Shown here one piece after another: positions 29,417-37,320 of a DNA stretch of 49,210 nucleotides. How positions within the stretch are numbered: the stretch's first letter is position 1; each line of letters opens with the position of its first letter. The stretch spans positions 1 through 49,210 of the forward strand of contig JBGAIO010000006.1 of assembly GCA_044225415.1 (NCBI GenBank), given 5' to 3'. A program made the translations under genes and the position numbers. The notes below the pieces were generated by a model. That model saw only the letters and a program-made list of their open reading frames with translations. It did not search any database and was not told where the DNA came from. This DNA comes from JALORV01 sp044225415. GTDB taxonomy: Bacteria > Pseudomonadota > Gammaproteobacteria > Burkholderiales > Burkholderiaceae_F.

Positions 29417-31705
29417 TTACGGCACGGCCTGTGCCGCGTCCAGTTCGTCGGTCAGCGCGCGCACGCGCGAACCGAGCAACGCGTTGATGCTGAGCAGGAT
29501 CCGGCCGAGCAACGCCGGCTGCGTGCGCGTCAGTTCCTCATAGGCATCGCGCGTCAGCGTCAGCACCACGGACGCTTCCTCCGCGACCGCGTCGGCGGAA
29601 CGCGGCTGGCTGTGCATCAGACCCATCTCGCCGAAGACCACGCCCGGCGCATACGACACGAGCCTGCGGCCGCGCTGCGTCGCGGGCCCGCCCGCTTCGC
29701 CGGCCGCGTGCAGCCAGATGCCGACCTGTCCCTGCAGCAGCACGTACAGTTCGTCGCCCGCGTCGCCACGCCGGAAGATCACGTCGCCTGCCGCGAAGCG
29801 CTGCTCGACGACGAAGTTCCCGAGCACGGCCAGTTCACCGGCATCGAGTCCGGCGCCGATGAGCGTGTCGGCGAGCGGCAGCGGCGCGTTCGGTGCGGCC
29901 ACCGGCGCGAGCGTCCTGAGCAGGCTGTCCTCGGCGAACTCCAGCGCACGGTCGGCATCCGGGAAGATCTGCGCGTGCTCCAGTCGCGCGTGCACGTCCA
30001 TGTCCTGGATGCTGCGCGCGCGCACGTCATGCGCGGCCAGCCCGGACAGCAGCAGCCTCTTGCCTGCGGCATTCACCGCGTCGGCCGCACGCAGCAGCAC
30101 GCGCGCGCCGCTGGCATCGACATCGGTGACCCGCTCGAAGTCAAGCACGATGATGTCGGCGCGCTCGGCCAGCGCTTCGATGGCGGCATCCGCCTCCTCG
30201 GCAGTGCCGAAGAAGAGCGCGCCGTCCAGTTCGACCAGCGCGATGCGCTGGCCGTGCGCGGTGAGCAGCGCCGCGTGTTCCGCCGGCCGTACCTTGCGCG
30301 AACGTCGGCGGTCCGCATGCGCCACCAGGCGGATCGGCGGACGCACGTTGCTGCGGATGAACAGCACCATCGCCACCAGCACGCCGAGGAACACTGCGAG
30401 CGCCAGCGACACGAAGGCCGTGACTCCCGCCACCAGCAGCATCACTGCGTAGCTCTGCAGCAGCGCCAGCGGCGCGCGGCCTCGCGCACCGCCCTGCCGG
30501 AGCTGGCGCAGCACCACGCGCGTCGCGCCGCGCGTCCAGGCATCGACCAGTGAAAAGGCCAGCGCGACGAACACGCCGGCAATCGCCGCCATCGGCAGCC
30601 AGTGCATGAAGCGCAGGCCGACCAGCAGTACGACCAGCAGCGCCGCCGCGAAGACCAGTCGGGATGCAGTGGTGCGTCCGCCGGCATCGAGGTTGACCTT
30701 GCTGCGCGTGGTCGCGCCGCTGCTGGGCAGCGCGCCGATGACACCGAGCACGATGTTGGATGCCCCCTGCGCCTGCAGCTCGCGATCGCCGTCGCGATGT
30801 ACGCGTGTCAGCTCGTCGATCGTGCCTGCGGCGAGCGCGGTCTGCAGCGTGGCCATCAGCGCCGCCGCCGCCGCGAACATCAGCAGCACGCCCGCCTTGT
30901 CCAGGAGCAGGCCATCGCGCGCGTGCTGCAGCGCCGGCGCCAGTGTGTCCGCACGCGGCCAGGTGAAGGCCGGCGGCTCGAACAGCGGTCCGAGCTCGCC
31001 CGCCAGCGGCGTGAGCGACAGCAGGTGATGAAGCAGCGTCGCCGCCAGCAGCCCCGTCAGGTAGGCCGGCAGGCGGCCGGTGCCACGGCGCGGTTTCAGC
31101 GAGAACCAGATCGCCGCCGCTGCCACCACGGGCGCAAGCCACCGTACCGACTGCCACTGCACGGGCGCGCCCGGCATCAGGCCGGCCAGGTGCGGCAGCA
31201 TCGCGCCCACCATCAGTACGGCGACGCCGTTCATGTAGCCGGCGTGCACCGGATACGGGATGTAGCGCACGAGGCCGCCGAGCTTCAGCCGCGCGACGAG
31301 CAGCTGCAGCACGCCGGCGAGCACCAGTCCCAGCGCCACGAACGACAGCAGCAGCGGCACCGCGGCACGGCCGTCGGCGCCATGGAAGCGCGGATCGGCC
31401 ATCAGCCAGCCGATCAGCGACGCGAACAGCAGCGCGAGCGCAGCACTGCAGCCGCTGAGCAGCGGACCGCGGCCGCCGGCCAGCAGCGACACCAGCGTGC
31501 CGAGCGCAGCCGTCAGCGCGCCGATCAGGAAGCCGTACTGCAGCCAGTCGGGGCCGAGCGGCGCGAACGCCACCAGTCCGTAACTGCCTTCGATGGCCGG
31601 CAGCACCAGGGCCGCGGTGATGCCACCGGCGATGTCGCCGCGCGCCACACCGTGGCGCCGACGCAGCGAAGACCACCAGCCACCCGACGCGGCAACCGTG
31701 CTCAT
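29417..31705 (-). CDS. SulP anion transporter with STAS and cyclic-nucleotide-binding domains
   Basis: A 762-residue SLC26/SulP-type transporter. Membrane domain about 20-455 (ALVLPAIEGSYGLVAFAPLG, later GALPSSGATTRSKVNLDAG). STAS domain about 486-590 with the DVDASG loop at 528-533. C-terminal cNMP-binding domain about 625-745 with cassette FGEMGLMHSQPRSADAVA (Glu693, Arg702). Transport of sulfate, bicarbonate or a dicarboxylate cannot be decided. The cNMP domain implies direct gating or localisation by a cyclic nucleotide. Its ATG overlaps the phosphodiesterase stop (ATGA). Confidence 0.9.
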   Translation of the reverse strand: MSTVAASGGWWSSLRRRHGVARGDIAGGITAALVLPAIEGSYGLVAFAPLGPDWLQYGFLIGALTAALGTLVSLLAGGRGPLLSGCSAALALLFASLIGWLMADPRFHGADGRAAVPLLLSFVALGLVLAGVLQLLVARLKLGGLVRYIPYPVHAGYMNGVAVLMVGAMLPHLAGLMPGAPVQWQSVRWLAPVVAAAAIWFSLKPRRGTGRLPAYLTGLLAATLLHHLLSLTPLAGELGPLFEPPAFTWPRADTLAPALQHARDGLLLDKAGVLLMFAAAAALMATLQTALAAGTIDELTRVHRDGDRELQAQGASNIVLGVIGALPSSGATTRSKVNLDAGGRTTASRLVFAAALLVVLLVGLRFMHWLPMAAIAGVFVALAFSLVDAWTRGATRVVLRQLRQGGARGRAPLALLQSYAVMLLVAGVTAFVSLALAVFLGVLVAMVLFIRSNVRPPIRLVAHADRRRSRKVRPAEHAALLTAHGQRIALVELDGALFFGTAEEADAAIEALAERADIIVLDFERVTDVDASGARVLLRAADAVNAAGKRLLLSGLAAHDVRARSIQDMDVHARLEHAQIFPDADRALEFAEDSLLRTLAPVAAPNAPLPLADTLIGAGLDAGELAVLGNFVVEQRFAAGDVIFRRGDAGDELYVLLQGQVGIWLHAAGEAGGPATQRGRRLVSYAPGVVFGEMGLMHSQPRSADAVAEEASVVLTLTRDAYEELTRTQPALLGRILLSINALLGSRVRALTDELDAAQAVP

Positions 31706-32526
31706 GGAGCGGTTCCGCTCATGGGCGGCCGGTCGCGCGAGCCCCAGCTCGGGAATTCATCGACGACGCAGCTGTGCGTGACGAGCTGCGTGCCGCTCCA
31801 CCAGTGCATCTGGTAGCCCGCGGGCTCGTAGGCGAAGCGGATATCGGCACCGGGGACGAGATCGAGCTGCAGCTGGTGCGCGCTGCTTGGGCAGATCGAT
31901 ACCGTCGTGCCGTCGAGGCGCGCATGCGCGGTGCGATGCACGTGTCCGCAGACGATGCGCTCGACCTGCGGATGACGGGACACCACGGCGGTGAGCGCGT
32001 CGATGTCCGACTGCGGCAGTCCCATCGAATCCATGATGGTCAGGCCGGTGGCGAAGGGCGGATGGTGCTGGGCGATGACGGTGGGCCGCGACGATGCCGC
32101 GAGCGTCCGGTCGAGCCACTGCAGGCGCCGCTCGCACAGCCGCCCGCCCGGCGCACCGGGTACCAGCGTGTCGAGTACGACCAGGCGCAGCGCGCCGACG
32201 TCCAACGCGTACTGCACGTAGCCGTCGTCGCCCGCCAGCCACGGCTGTTCGGGGAACGCGCGACGCAACGCGTCGCGATCGTCGTGATTGCCGACGCACA
32301 GGTACACCGGCATCGGCAGCGGCGCCAGCAGCGCACGCAGCTGCGCATATTCCTCGGCGGTCGCGTGATCGGTCAGGTCGCCGGTGACGACGACCGCGTC
32401 GGCGCGATGCGGCTGCGCGAGCACGCGCTGCACGCAGCGGGCCAGCATGCGCGGCGTGTCGACGCGGCCATAGGCGAGCCTGCCCTCGCAGACGACGTGC
32501 GGATCGCTGATCTGGGCCAGTAGCAT
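31702..32526 (-). CDS. CpdA-like metallophosphodiesterase (predicted cyclic nucleotide PDE)
   Basis: Calcineurin-like metallophosphoesterase of 274 residues. All dinuclear-metal motifs are present: D8-x-H10 (SDPH), GDLTD 49-53, GNHD 79-82, the His pair in AQHHPP about 154, and GHVH 194-197. The SDPH start with the 20-residue insertion before GDL and the GHVHR end match CpdA/class III cyclic-nucleotide phosphodiesterases; generic phosphodiesterase activity on other substrates remains possible. It heads the operon with the SulP-cNMP and NTE-cNMP genes, which strongly suggests a cyclic-nucleotide substrate. Confidence 0.85.
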   Translation of the reverse strand: MLLAQISDPHVVCEGRLAYGRVDTPRMLARCVQRVLAQPHRADAVVVTGDLTDHATAEEYAQLRALLAPLPMPVYLCVGNHDDRDALRRAFPEQPWLAGDDGYVQYALDVGALRLVVLDTLVPGAPGGRLCERRLQWLDRTLAASSRPTVIAQHHPPFATGLTIMDSMGLPQSDIDALTAVVSRHPQVERIVCGHVHRTAHARLDGTTVSICPSSAHQLQLDLVPGADIRFAYEPAGYQMHWWSGTQLVTHSCVVDEFPSWGSRDRPPMSGTAP

Positions 32527-32629
32527 GGTCGCCTGGACGGTGCGCCAGCCGGCGGCGCGAAGCGCGCAGCGTAGTCGATGATGGCCGCGTTGCGCTACGC
32601 GACCGGCATCATCACCGGGACGTTCGTCG

Positions 32630-33043
32630 TCAGTAGGTCTGGGCCGCGGCGTTGAGGATGCCCACCGCCACGGCCATCGCCGCGAGGAACAGGCCGCTCG
32701 CCACCTGCCCGGCCATCACGTTGCGGACCAGCGGCGCCATCATCAGCCGCGGCACGGCCGTCGCCGCGAGCTGCACGCCGAGCGCCACCAGCGCCAGCAG
32801 CAGCATGTCGGTCATCGATTCGCTGACCATCAGCACGCGCGCGAGCGGCAACGCGTATCCGACCAGCGCGCCGGCCAGGCTGACGGCCGCCGCGACGTTG
32901 CCCTCCCGCATCAGCCGGAATTCGCGCAGCGGCGGCAGCGCGGCGTGCAACGCCAGGAAGAGCGTGTACACCAGCAACGCCAGTCCGAAGAACGCAATGA
33001 AGTACGGCATTCCTGCCAGCGATTGAACGGCGTGGTCCGCCAT
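32630..33043 (-). CDS. DUF350 (YjfL-like) membrane protein
   Basis: A 137-residue protein with four membrane helices in two repeats. The first repeat ends REGNVAAAVSLAGALVGYAL and the second NVMAGQVASGLFLAAMAVAV plus GILNAA, both DUF350 hallmarks. Function unknown; E. coli YjfL-type proteins occur beside glutathionylspermidine-synthetase-like genes, not seen here. ATG 33043 is preceded by GGAGGAGA. It lies about 100 bp upstream of the phosphodiesterase operon, same strand. Confidence 0.85.
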   Translation of the reverse strand: MADHAVQSLAGMPYFIAFFGLALLVYTLFLALHAALPPLREFRLMREGNVAAAVSLAGALVGYALPLARVLMVSESMTDMLLLALVALGVQLAATAVPRLMMAPLVRNVMAGQVASGLFLAAMAVAVGILNAAAQTY

Positions 33044-33136
33044 CGTCTCCTCCCGCCGGCCGCGCCGTGAATGAACGTCCGCAGCCCGCGGGCGCAGTAT
33101 GCGCCGCCGGGCGCGGCCACCGCTCAGGGCGGAAGG

Positions 33137-33550
33137 TCAGGACTTGACTTCGGAGCGCGCGATCGAGCGATCGCTGGTGTCGGTGGGCGTGCGCTGCACG
33201 TAGCCGCCTTCGACCGCTTCCTTGCGCAGCTGCACCTGGGTCTCGTCGCGATAGGTGCGCACGTAGATCGGACCGAGGAAATTGGCGCCCGCCTGCTGCA
33301 CCGGCGTGCCCGGCGCAACCGGCGTGCACTTCTGCGGATAGCCCCAGTCGTAGACGCAGTCCTCGAGCTTCGCGTAGTGATCGCGGAAATAGGCCGGCGG
33401 CTGCTTGGGCAGCGGCGGAATCACGGGCGGCGGCTGCGTCTTCGCTGCAGGCGCGACCTTCGTGGTCGGCTCGTTCTTCGAACAGCCATTGAGTGCGGAC
33501 AGCGCGACCGGCAGCGCGGCCAGCAGCACGCCCATGCGCACGACGTTCAT
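33137..33550 (-). CDS. Hypothetical lipoprotein
   Basis: A 137-residue predicted lipoprotein: signal peptide to lipobox ALNGC (Cys about 23), a Pro-rich linker, then a small domain with two Cys (LEDCVYDWGYPQKCTPV) that could form a disulfide. The DCVxDWG stretch faintly recalls DUF1190/YgiB-type proteins, but the match is too weak to assign. Same strand as the DUF350 gene, 93 bp upstream; divergent from the DUF3297 gene. Confidence 0.72.
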   Translation of the reverse strand: MNVVRMGVLLAALPVALSALNGCSKNEPTTKVAPAAKTQPPPVIPPLPKQPPAYFRDHYAKLEDCVYDWGYPQKCTPVAPGTPVQQAGANFLGPIYVRTYRDETQVQLRKEAVEGGYVQRTPTDTSDRSIARSEVKS

Positions 33551-33667
33551 CGAGGGCTACTCCGGACAATGCACAATGTCGGACTCTACGATGAATGCTG
33601 CCGTCGTGGCGCCCGGCACGGGCTAGGCCATCAGGCGGAGCAGCCCGGGAAACTCCTGACGATCGCC

Positions 33668-33943
33668 ATGACCGACACCACTGCGGACACCACTGCCGTT
33701 ACCACCCCGCCACCTCCCGCGCTGCCCGACCGCCTGAGCGTCGACGCGCGCAGCCCGCACCACGACGCCGAGGTGCTGAAGCACGAGATCGGCATCCGCT
33801 TCAACGACCACGAGCGGCACGACGTGGAGGAGTACTGCATCAGCGAGGGCTGGATCCGCGTGCCGGCCGGCAAGTCGCTCGATCGGCGCGGCCAGCCGCT
33901 GCTGATCAAGCTGAAGGGCAAGGTCGAGGCGTTCTATCGCTGA
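33668..33943 (+). CDS. DUF3297 family protein
   Basis: A 91-residue soluble protein. After a low-complexity Thr/Pro N-tail, LPDRLSVDARSPHHD, EEYCISEGWIRVPAGKSLDR and PLLIKLKGKVEAFYR match DUF3297, a glutathione-peroxidase-annotated but functionally unproven small family. ATG 33668 follows directly on a weak site; the longer upstream frame is not conserved. Convergent with the YitT gene, 10-bp gap. Confidence 0.87.
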   Translation: MTDTTADTTAVTTPPPPALPDRLSVDARSPHHDAEVLKHEIGIRFNDHERHDVEEYCISEGWIRVPAGKSLDRRGQPLLIKLKGKVEAFYR

Positions 33944-33953
33944 AGGGCAGTGG

Positions 33954-34562
33954 CTAGACGCCGAGGTAGCGCCCCGGGCGGTGGTTGATCGCGACCACCA
34001 GGTTGAGCGCGATCGCGCCAAGGACCGACAGCGCCACCAGCCGCCAGTCGACGATGACGAAAGCGGCGGCGACGATCAGCGCGTCGATCACCATCTGCAC
34101 CGCGCCGGCGCGCAGGCCGTGGCGCTGCTGCAGCCACAGCACCAGCACGTTGACGCCGCCGAGGCTCGAGTGGTGCCGGAACAGCATCAGCAGGCCGACG
34201 CCGATCAGCATGCCGCCGATCACCGCCGCATACAGAGGCTGCAGCCGATCGAAGTGCAGCAGCAATGGAGTCAGCTCGGTGAACACGGACAGCAGCGCCA
34301 CTGCCGCCAGCGTCTTCAGCGTGAAGCGCCAGCCGAGCGCGCTGACCGCAAGCCACAGGAACGGCAGGTTGATGACGAAGAACACCGCGCCGAAGCGCCA
34401 GCCCGTGGCGTAGTGGATCAGGAAAGCGATGCCGGCCGTGCCGCCGGTCAGCAGCCCCGCCTGCTTGTACATCGCGATGCCGAGCGCGACCAGCAGCGTC
34501 GCCGTGACGAGCGCCTGGGCATCCTCGAACGGACTGTGACGAGCGATCGCCGGCGTAGTCAT
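33954..34562 (-). CDS. YitT family membrane protein
   Basis: A 202-residue membrane protein with about five or six helices. AMYKQAGLLTGGTAGIAFLI, PFLWLAVSALGWRFTLKTLA and HHSSLGGVNVLVLWLQQRHG are YitT (DUF161) motifs. It lacks the C-terminal DUF2179 domain that many YitT members carry, being membrane domain only. Function unknown. The ATG at 34562 removes a non-conserved extension; apbC is 120 bp upstream on the same strand. Confidence 0.87.
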   Translation of the reverse strand: MTTPAIARHSPFEDAQALVTATLLVALGIAMYKQAGLLTGGTAGIAFLIHYATGWRFGAVFFVINLPFLWLAVSALGWRFTLKTLAAVALLSVFTELTPLLLHFDRLQPLYAAVIGGMLIGVGLLMLFRHHSSLGGVNVLVLWLQQRHGLRAGAVQMVIDALIVAAAFVIVDWRLVALSVLGAIALNLVVAINHRPGRYLGV

Positions 34563-34682
34563 TGAGTGGCTTCGGTGGACAGCCAGCGCACACGCGGCCT
34601 GCAAGGCCCGGCAAGCTGAAGCGCGCGCAGCGTCGCTTCGAGCGCGCCGAGACAGTCCGGCGGCGCCAGCCGTCCGGCACTG

Positions 34683-35768
34683 TCAGGTGTTCGACACCTT
34701 GATCGCCGGCATCTTCAGCGACATGTCCTTCGCCTTCTCGGCGATGCGCACCGCCACCTTGCGCGCGATGGCCTTGTAGGACCGGGCCACCGCGCCGTCG
34801 GGATCGGCGACGACCGTCGGTGTGCCTGAATCCGCCTGCTCACGGATGCGGATGTCGAGCGGCAGACTGCCGAGGTATTCCGCGCCGTACTGCTCCGCCA
34901 TGCGCTGCCCGCCGCCGGCACCGAAGATGTGTTCGGCATGTCCGCAGTTCGAGCACACGTGCACGGCCATGTTCTCGATGATGCCGAGGATCGGGATGCT
35001 GACCTTCTCGAACATCTTCAGGCCCTTGATCGCGTCCATCAGCGCGATGTCCTGCGGCGTGGTGACGATGACCGCGCCGGTCACCGGCACCTGCTGCGCG
35101 AGCGTGAGCTGGATGTCGCCGGTGCCCGGCGGCATGTCGATCACCAGGTAATCGAGTTCGCGCCAGTTGGTCTGCGACAGCAACTGCTGCATGGCCTGCG
35201 TCACCATGGGGCCGCGCCACACCATCGGCTGGTCGGTGTCGACCAGCAGTCCGATCGAACTCAACTGGATGCCGTGGTTTTCGCGCGGCTCGAGCGTGCG
35301 GCCGTCGCTGCTTTCGGGCCGCCCCGAGATGCCGAGCATGGTCGGCTGGCTCGGCCCGTAGATGTCGGCGTCCAGCACGCCGACAGTCGCGCCTTCGGCG
35401 GCCAGTGCCAGCGCCAGGTTCGCGGCGACCGTGCTCTTGCCGACGCCACCCTTGCCGGATGCCACGGCGATGATGTTCTTCACGTTGGGCATGACCTTCA
35501 GCCCGCGCTGCACGGCGTGTGCGGCGATCTTCGACGTGACGTTGGCGCTGACGTTGCCGGCGCCGGCCGCTTTCAGCGCCGCGATGACCTGCGTGCGCAG
35601 CGCTTCGATCTGGCTGGCCGCGGGGTAGCCGAGTTCGATGTCCAGCGACACGTCGTCGCCGCCGACGCGCACGTTGCGCGCCGAGCGCGTGGCGACCAGG
35701 TCCTTGCCGGTATTGGGATCGACGACGCGCGCAAGCGCGGCGTTGACGGTGTCTACGGTGATGCTCAT
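34683..35768 (-). CDS. apbC: Mrp/NBP35 iron-sulfur cluster carrier ATPase ApbC
   Basis: Cytoplasmic P-loop NTPase that carries and transfers [4Fe-4S] clusters, 361 residues. An N-terminal MIP18-like (DUF59) domain spans about 1-85, followed by the deviant Walker A SGKGGVGKSTVA, switch motifs DADIYGPSQPTMLG and DMPPGTGD, and the C-terminal CxxC (VCSNCGH) that ligates the cluster at a dimer interface. Relevant to the many Fe-S proteins in this window. Divergent from the nucleotide-transporter gene. Confidence 0.95.
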   Translation of the reverse strand: MSITVDTVNAALARVVDPNTGKDLVATRSARNVRVGGDDVSLDIELGYPAASQIEALRTQVIAALKAAGAGNVSANVTSKIAAHAVQRGLKVMPNVKNIIAVASGKGGVGKSTVAANLALALAAEGATVGVLDADIYGPSQPTMLGISGRPESSDGRTLEPRENHGIQLSSIGLLVDTDQPMVWRGPMVTQAMQQLLSQTNWRELDYLVIDMPPGTGDIQLTLAQQVPVTGAVIVTTPQDIALMDAIKGLKMFEKVSIPILGIIENMAVHVCSNCGHAEHIFGAGGGQRMAEQYGAEYLGSLPLDIRIREQADSGTPTVVADPDGAVARSYKAIARKVAVRIAEKAKDMSLKMPAIKVSNT

Positions 35769-35916
35769 CGCGGAGATTGCGGGGCAGCCGCAGGCCGCCT
35801 GCAGAGGAAAGAACCAGCCATTCTTGCATGTTTCGCAATCCCGTTCCGGCGCGCCTTTCAGCCGATGGGCACGCGAGTCGCGTGTGGCATCCTTCGACAG
35901 CCACTTCCGCCTCCCG

Positions 35917-37284
35917 ATGTCCGCCAGTCCCGCCCCGGCCGACGCGCCGTCGCCTCTCGATGCCTTCCTGCGCCTGTTCGCCGACGTGCGCGCCGGCGAA
36001 GGCGCGCGCCTGCTCGCGCTGGCCGCGAACGTGTTCCTGATCCTGACCGCGTACTACGTCATGAAGCCGGTGCGCGAGGTGCTGATCCTCGACCAGCCCG
36101 GCGGTGCGGAACTGAAAAGCTACGCCTACGGCATGCAGGCCGTGCTGCTGATGGCGGTGATTCCCGCATACAGCGCGCTGGCGACGCGGCTGCCGCGTCG
36201 CCGCCTGATCAACGTGGTGAGCGCGCTGTTCATCGCGTGCCTGCCCGTGTTCTACCTGCTGGCCGAGGCGCGGGCGCCGATCGGCGTGGTCTTCTTCCTG
36301 TGGATCGGCATCTTCAGCCTGATGGTCATCGCGCAGTTCTGGGCCTATGCCAACGACGTCTACAGTCCGGAGGCCGGCGAGCGGCTGTTCGCCTTCATCG
36401 CCTTCGGCGCCACCAGCGGGGCGGTGTTCGGGGCGTGGCTGTCGGCCCGGCTGATCAATGCGCTCGGCGTGAATCCGCTGCTGCTGGCCGCTGCGCTGGT
36501 ACTGGCGCTGAGCGTGGTGCTGTTCAACGTCATCGACTGGACGGGGCGCACTGCCACGCGCATCGACGCGCCCCGCGACGTGCCGATCGGCACCGGAAAC
36601 GCGTTCGCGCTGCTCGCCCGCAGCCGCTACCTGATCCTGATGGCGCTGGTCATTCTGCTGCTGAACTGGGTCAACTCCGCCGGCGAATACATCCTGTCGG
36701 CCATCGTCAAGCGTTCCGCCGACGCGGCGGTGGCGGCCGGCAGCGTCGCGGCCGGCCACGAGGGGCGGTACATCGGCGCCTTCTTCGCCGACTACTTTCA
36801 GCTGGTCAACATCATCGGCATGGTGCTGCAGCTGTTCGTGGTGTCGCGCGTGGTCAAGTGGATCGGCGTGCCGGTGGCGCTGTGCATCCTGCCCGTGATC
36901 GCGCTGGGCAGCTACGCGGTCGCCGCGCTCATGCCCACGCTGGCGATCGTGCGCTGGGTGAAGACGGCCGAGAATTCCGTCGACTACTCGCTGATGAACA
37001 CCGTGCGCCAGATGCTGTTCCTGCCCACCAGCCGCGAAGAGAAGTTCAAGGCCAAGCAGGTCATCGACAGCCTCGTCGTGCGTGTCGGCGACGTGCTGTC
37101 GGCAGTGACGGTCTACCTGGGCACGGCCGTGTTGACGCTGTCCATCTCGCAGTTCGCGTGGATCAATGTCGGGCTCGTGCTGGCGTGGCTCGCGCTGTCC
37201 GTGATGACCGGCATCGAGTTCCAGCGGCGTGTCGTCCGGCAGGACGCGGCCGCCGCGCACGCGTATGCCACGCCGGGCGCGTAA
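35917..37284 (+). CDS. ATP/ADP translocase-like (NTT, COG3202) transporter
   Basis: A 455-residue polytopic membrane protein with 11-12 helices resembling the Npt/NTT nucleotide-transporter family (LTAYYVMKPVREVLILDQPG, FWAYANDVYSPEAGERLFAF, FGATSGAVFGAW, DYSLMNTVRQMLFLPTSREE plus KFKAKQVIDS). Chlamydial and plastid members exchange ATP for ADP; those in free-living bacteria are uncharacterised and could carry other substrates. ATG 35917 begins just before the conserved region. 36 bp separate it from the exported dikinase-like gene, suggesting an operon. Confidence 0.78.
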   Translation: MSASPAPADAPSPLDAFLRLFADVRAGEGARLLALAANVFLILTAYYVMKPVREVLILDQPGGAELKSYAYGMQAVLLMAVIPAYSALATRLPRRRLINVVSALFIACLPVFYLLAEARAPIGVVFFLWIGIFSLMVIAQFWAYANDVYSPEAGERLFAFIAFGATSGAVFGAWLSARLINALGVNPLLLAAALVLALSVVLFNVIDWTGRTATRIDAPRDVPIGTGNAFALLARSRYLILMALVILLLNWVNSAGEYILSAIVKRSADAAVAAGSVAAGHEGRYIGAFFADYFQLVNIIGMVLQLFVVSRVVKWIGVPVALCILPVIALGSYAVAALMPTLAIVRWVKTAENSVDYSLMNTVRQMLFLPTSREEKFKAKQVIDSLVVRVGDVLSAVTVYLGTAVLTLSISQFAWINVGLVLAWLALSVMTGIEFQRRVVRQDAAAAHAYATPGA

Positions 37285-37320
37285 CCGCAGGATCGTAGGA
37301 CCAAGACGGAGCGACTTCGC

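Noticed and set aside
27463..32526. Calling the phosphodiesterase-SulP-patatin operon an anti-phage (CBASS-like) system
   Set aside because: No CD-NTase or other cyclase and no accessory genes are present; the patatin is of NTE type with a cNMP domain, and the context is housekeeping-like.
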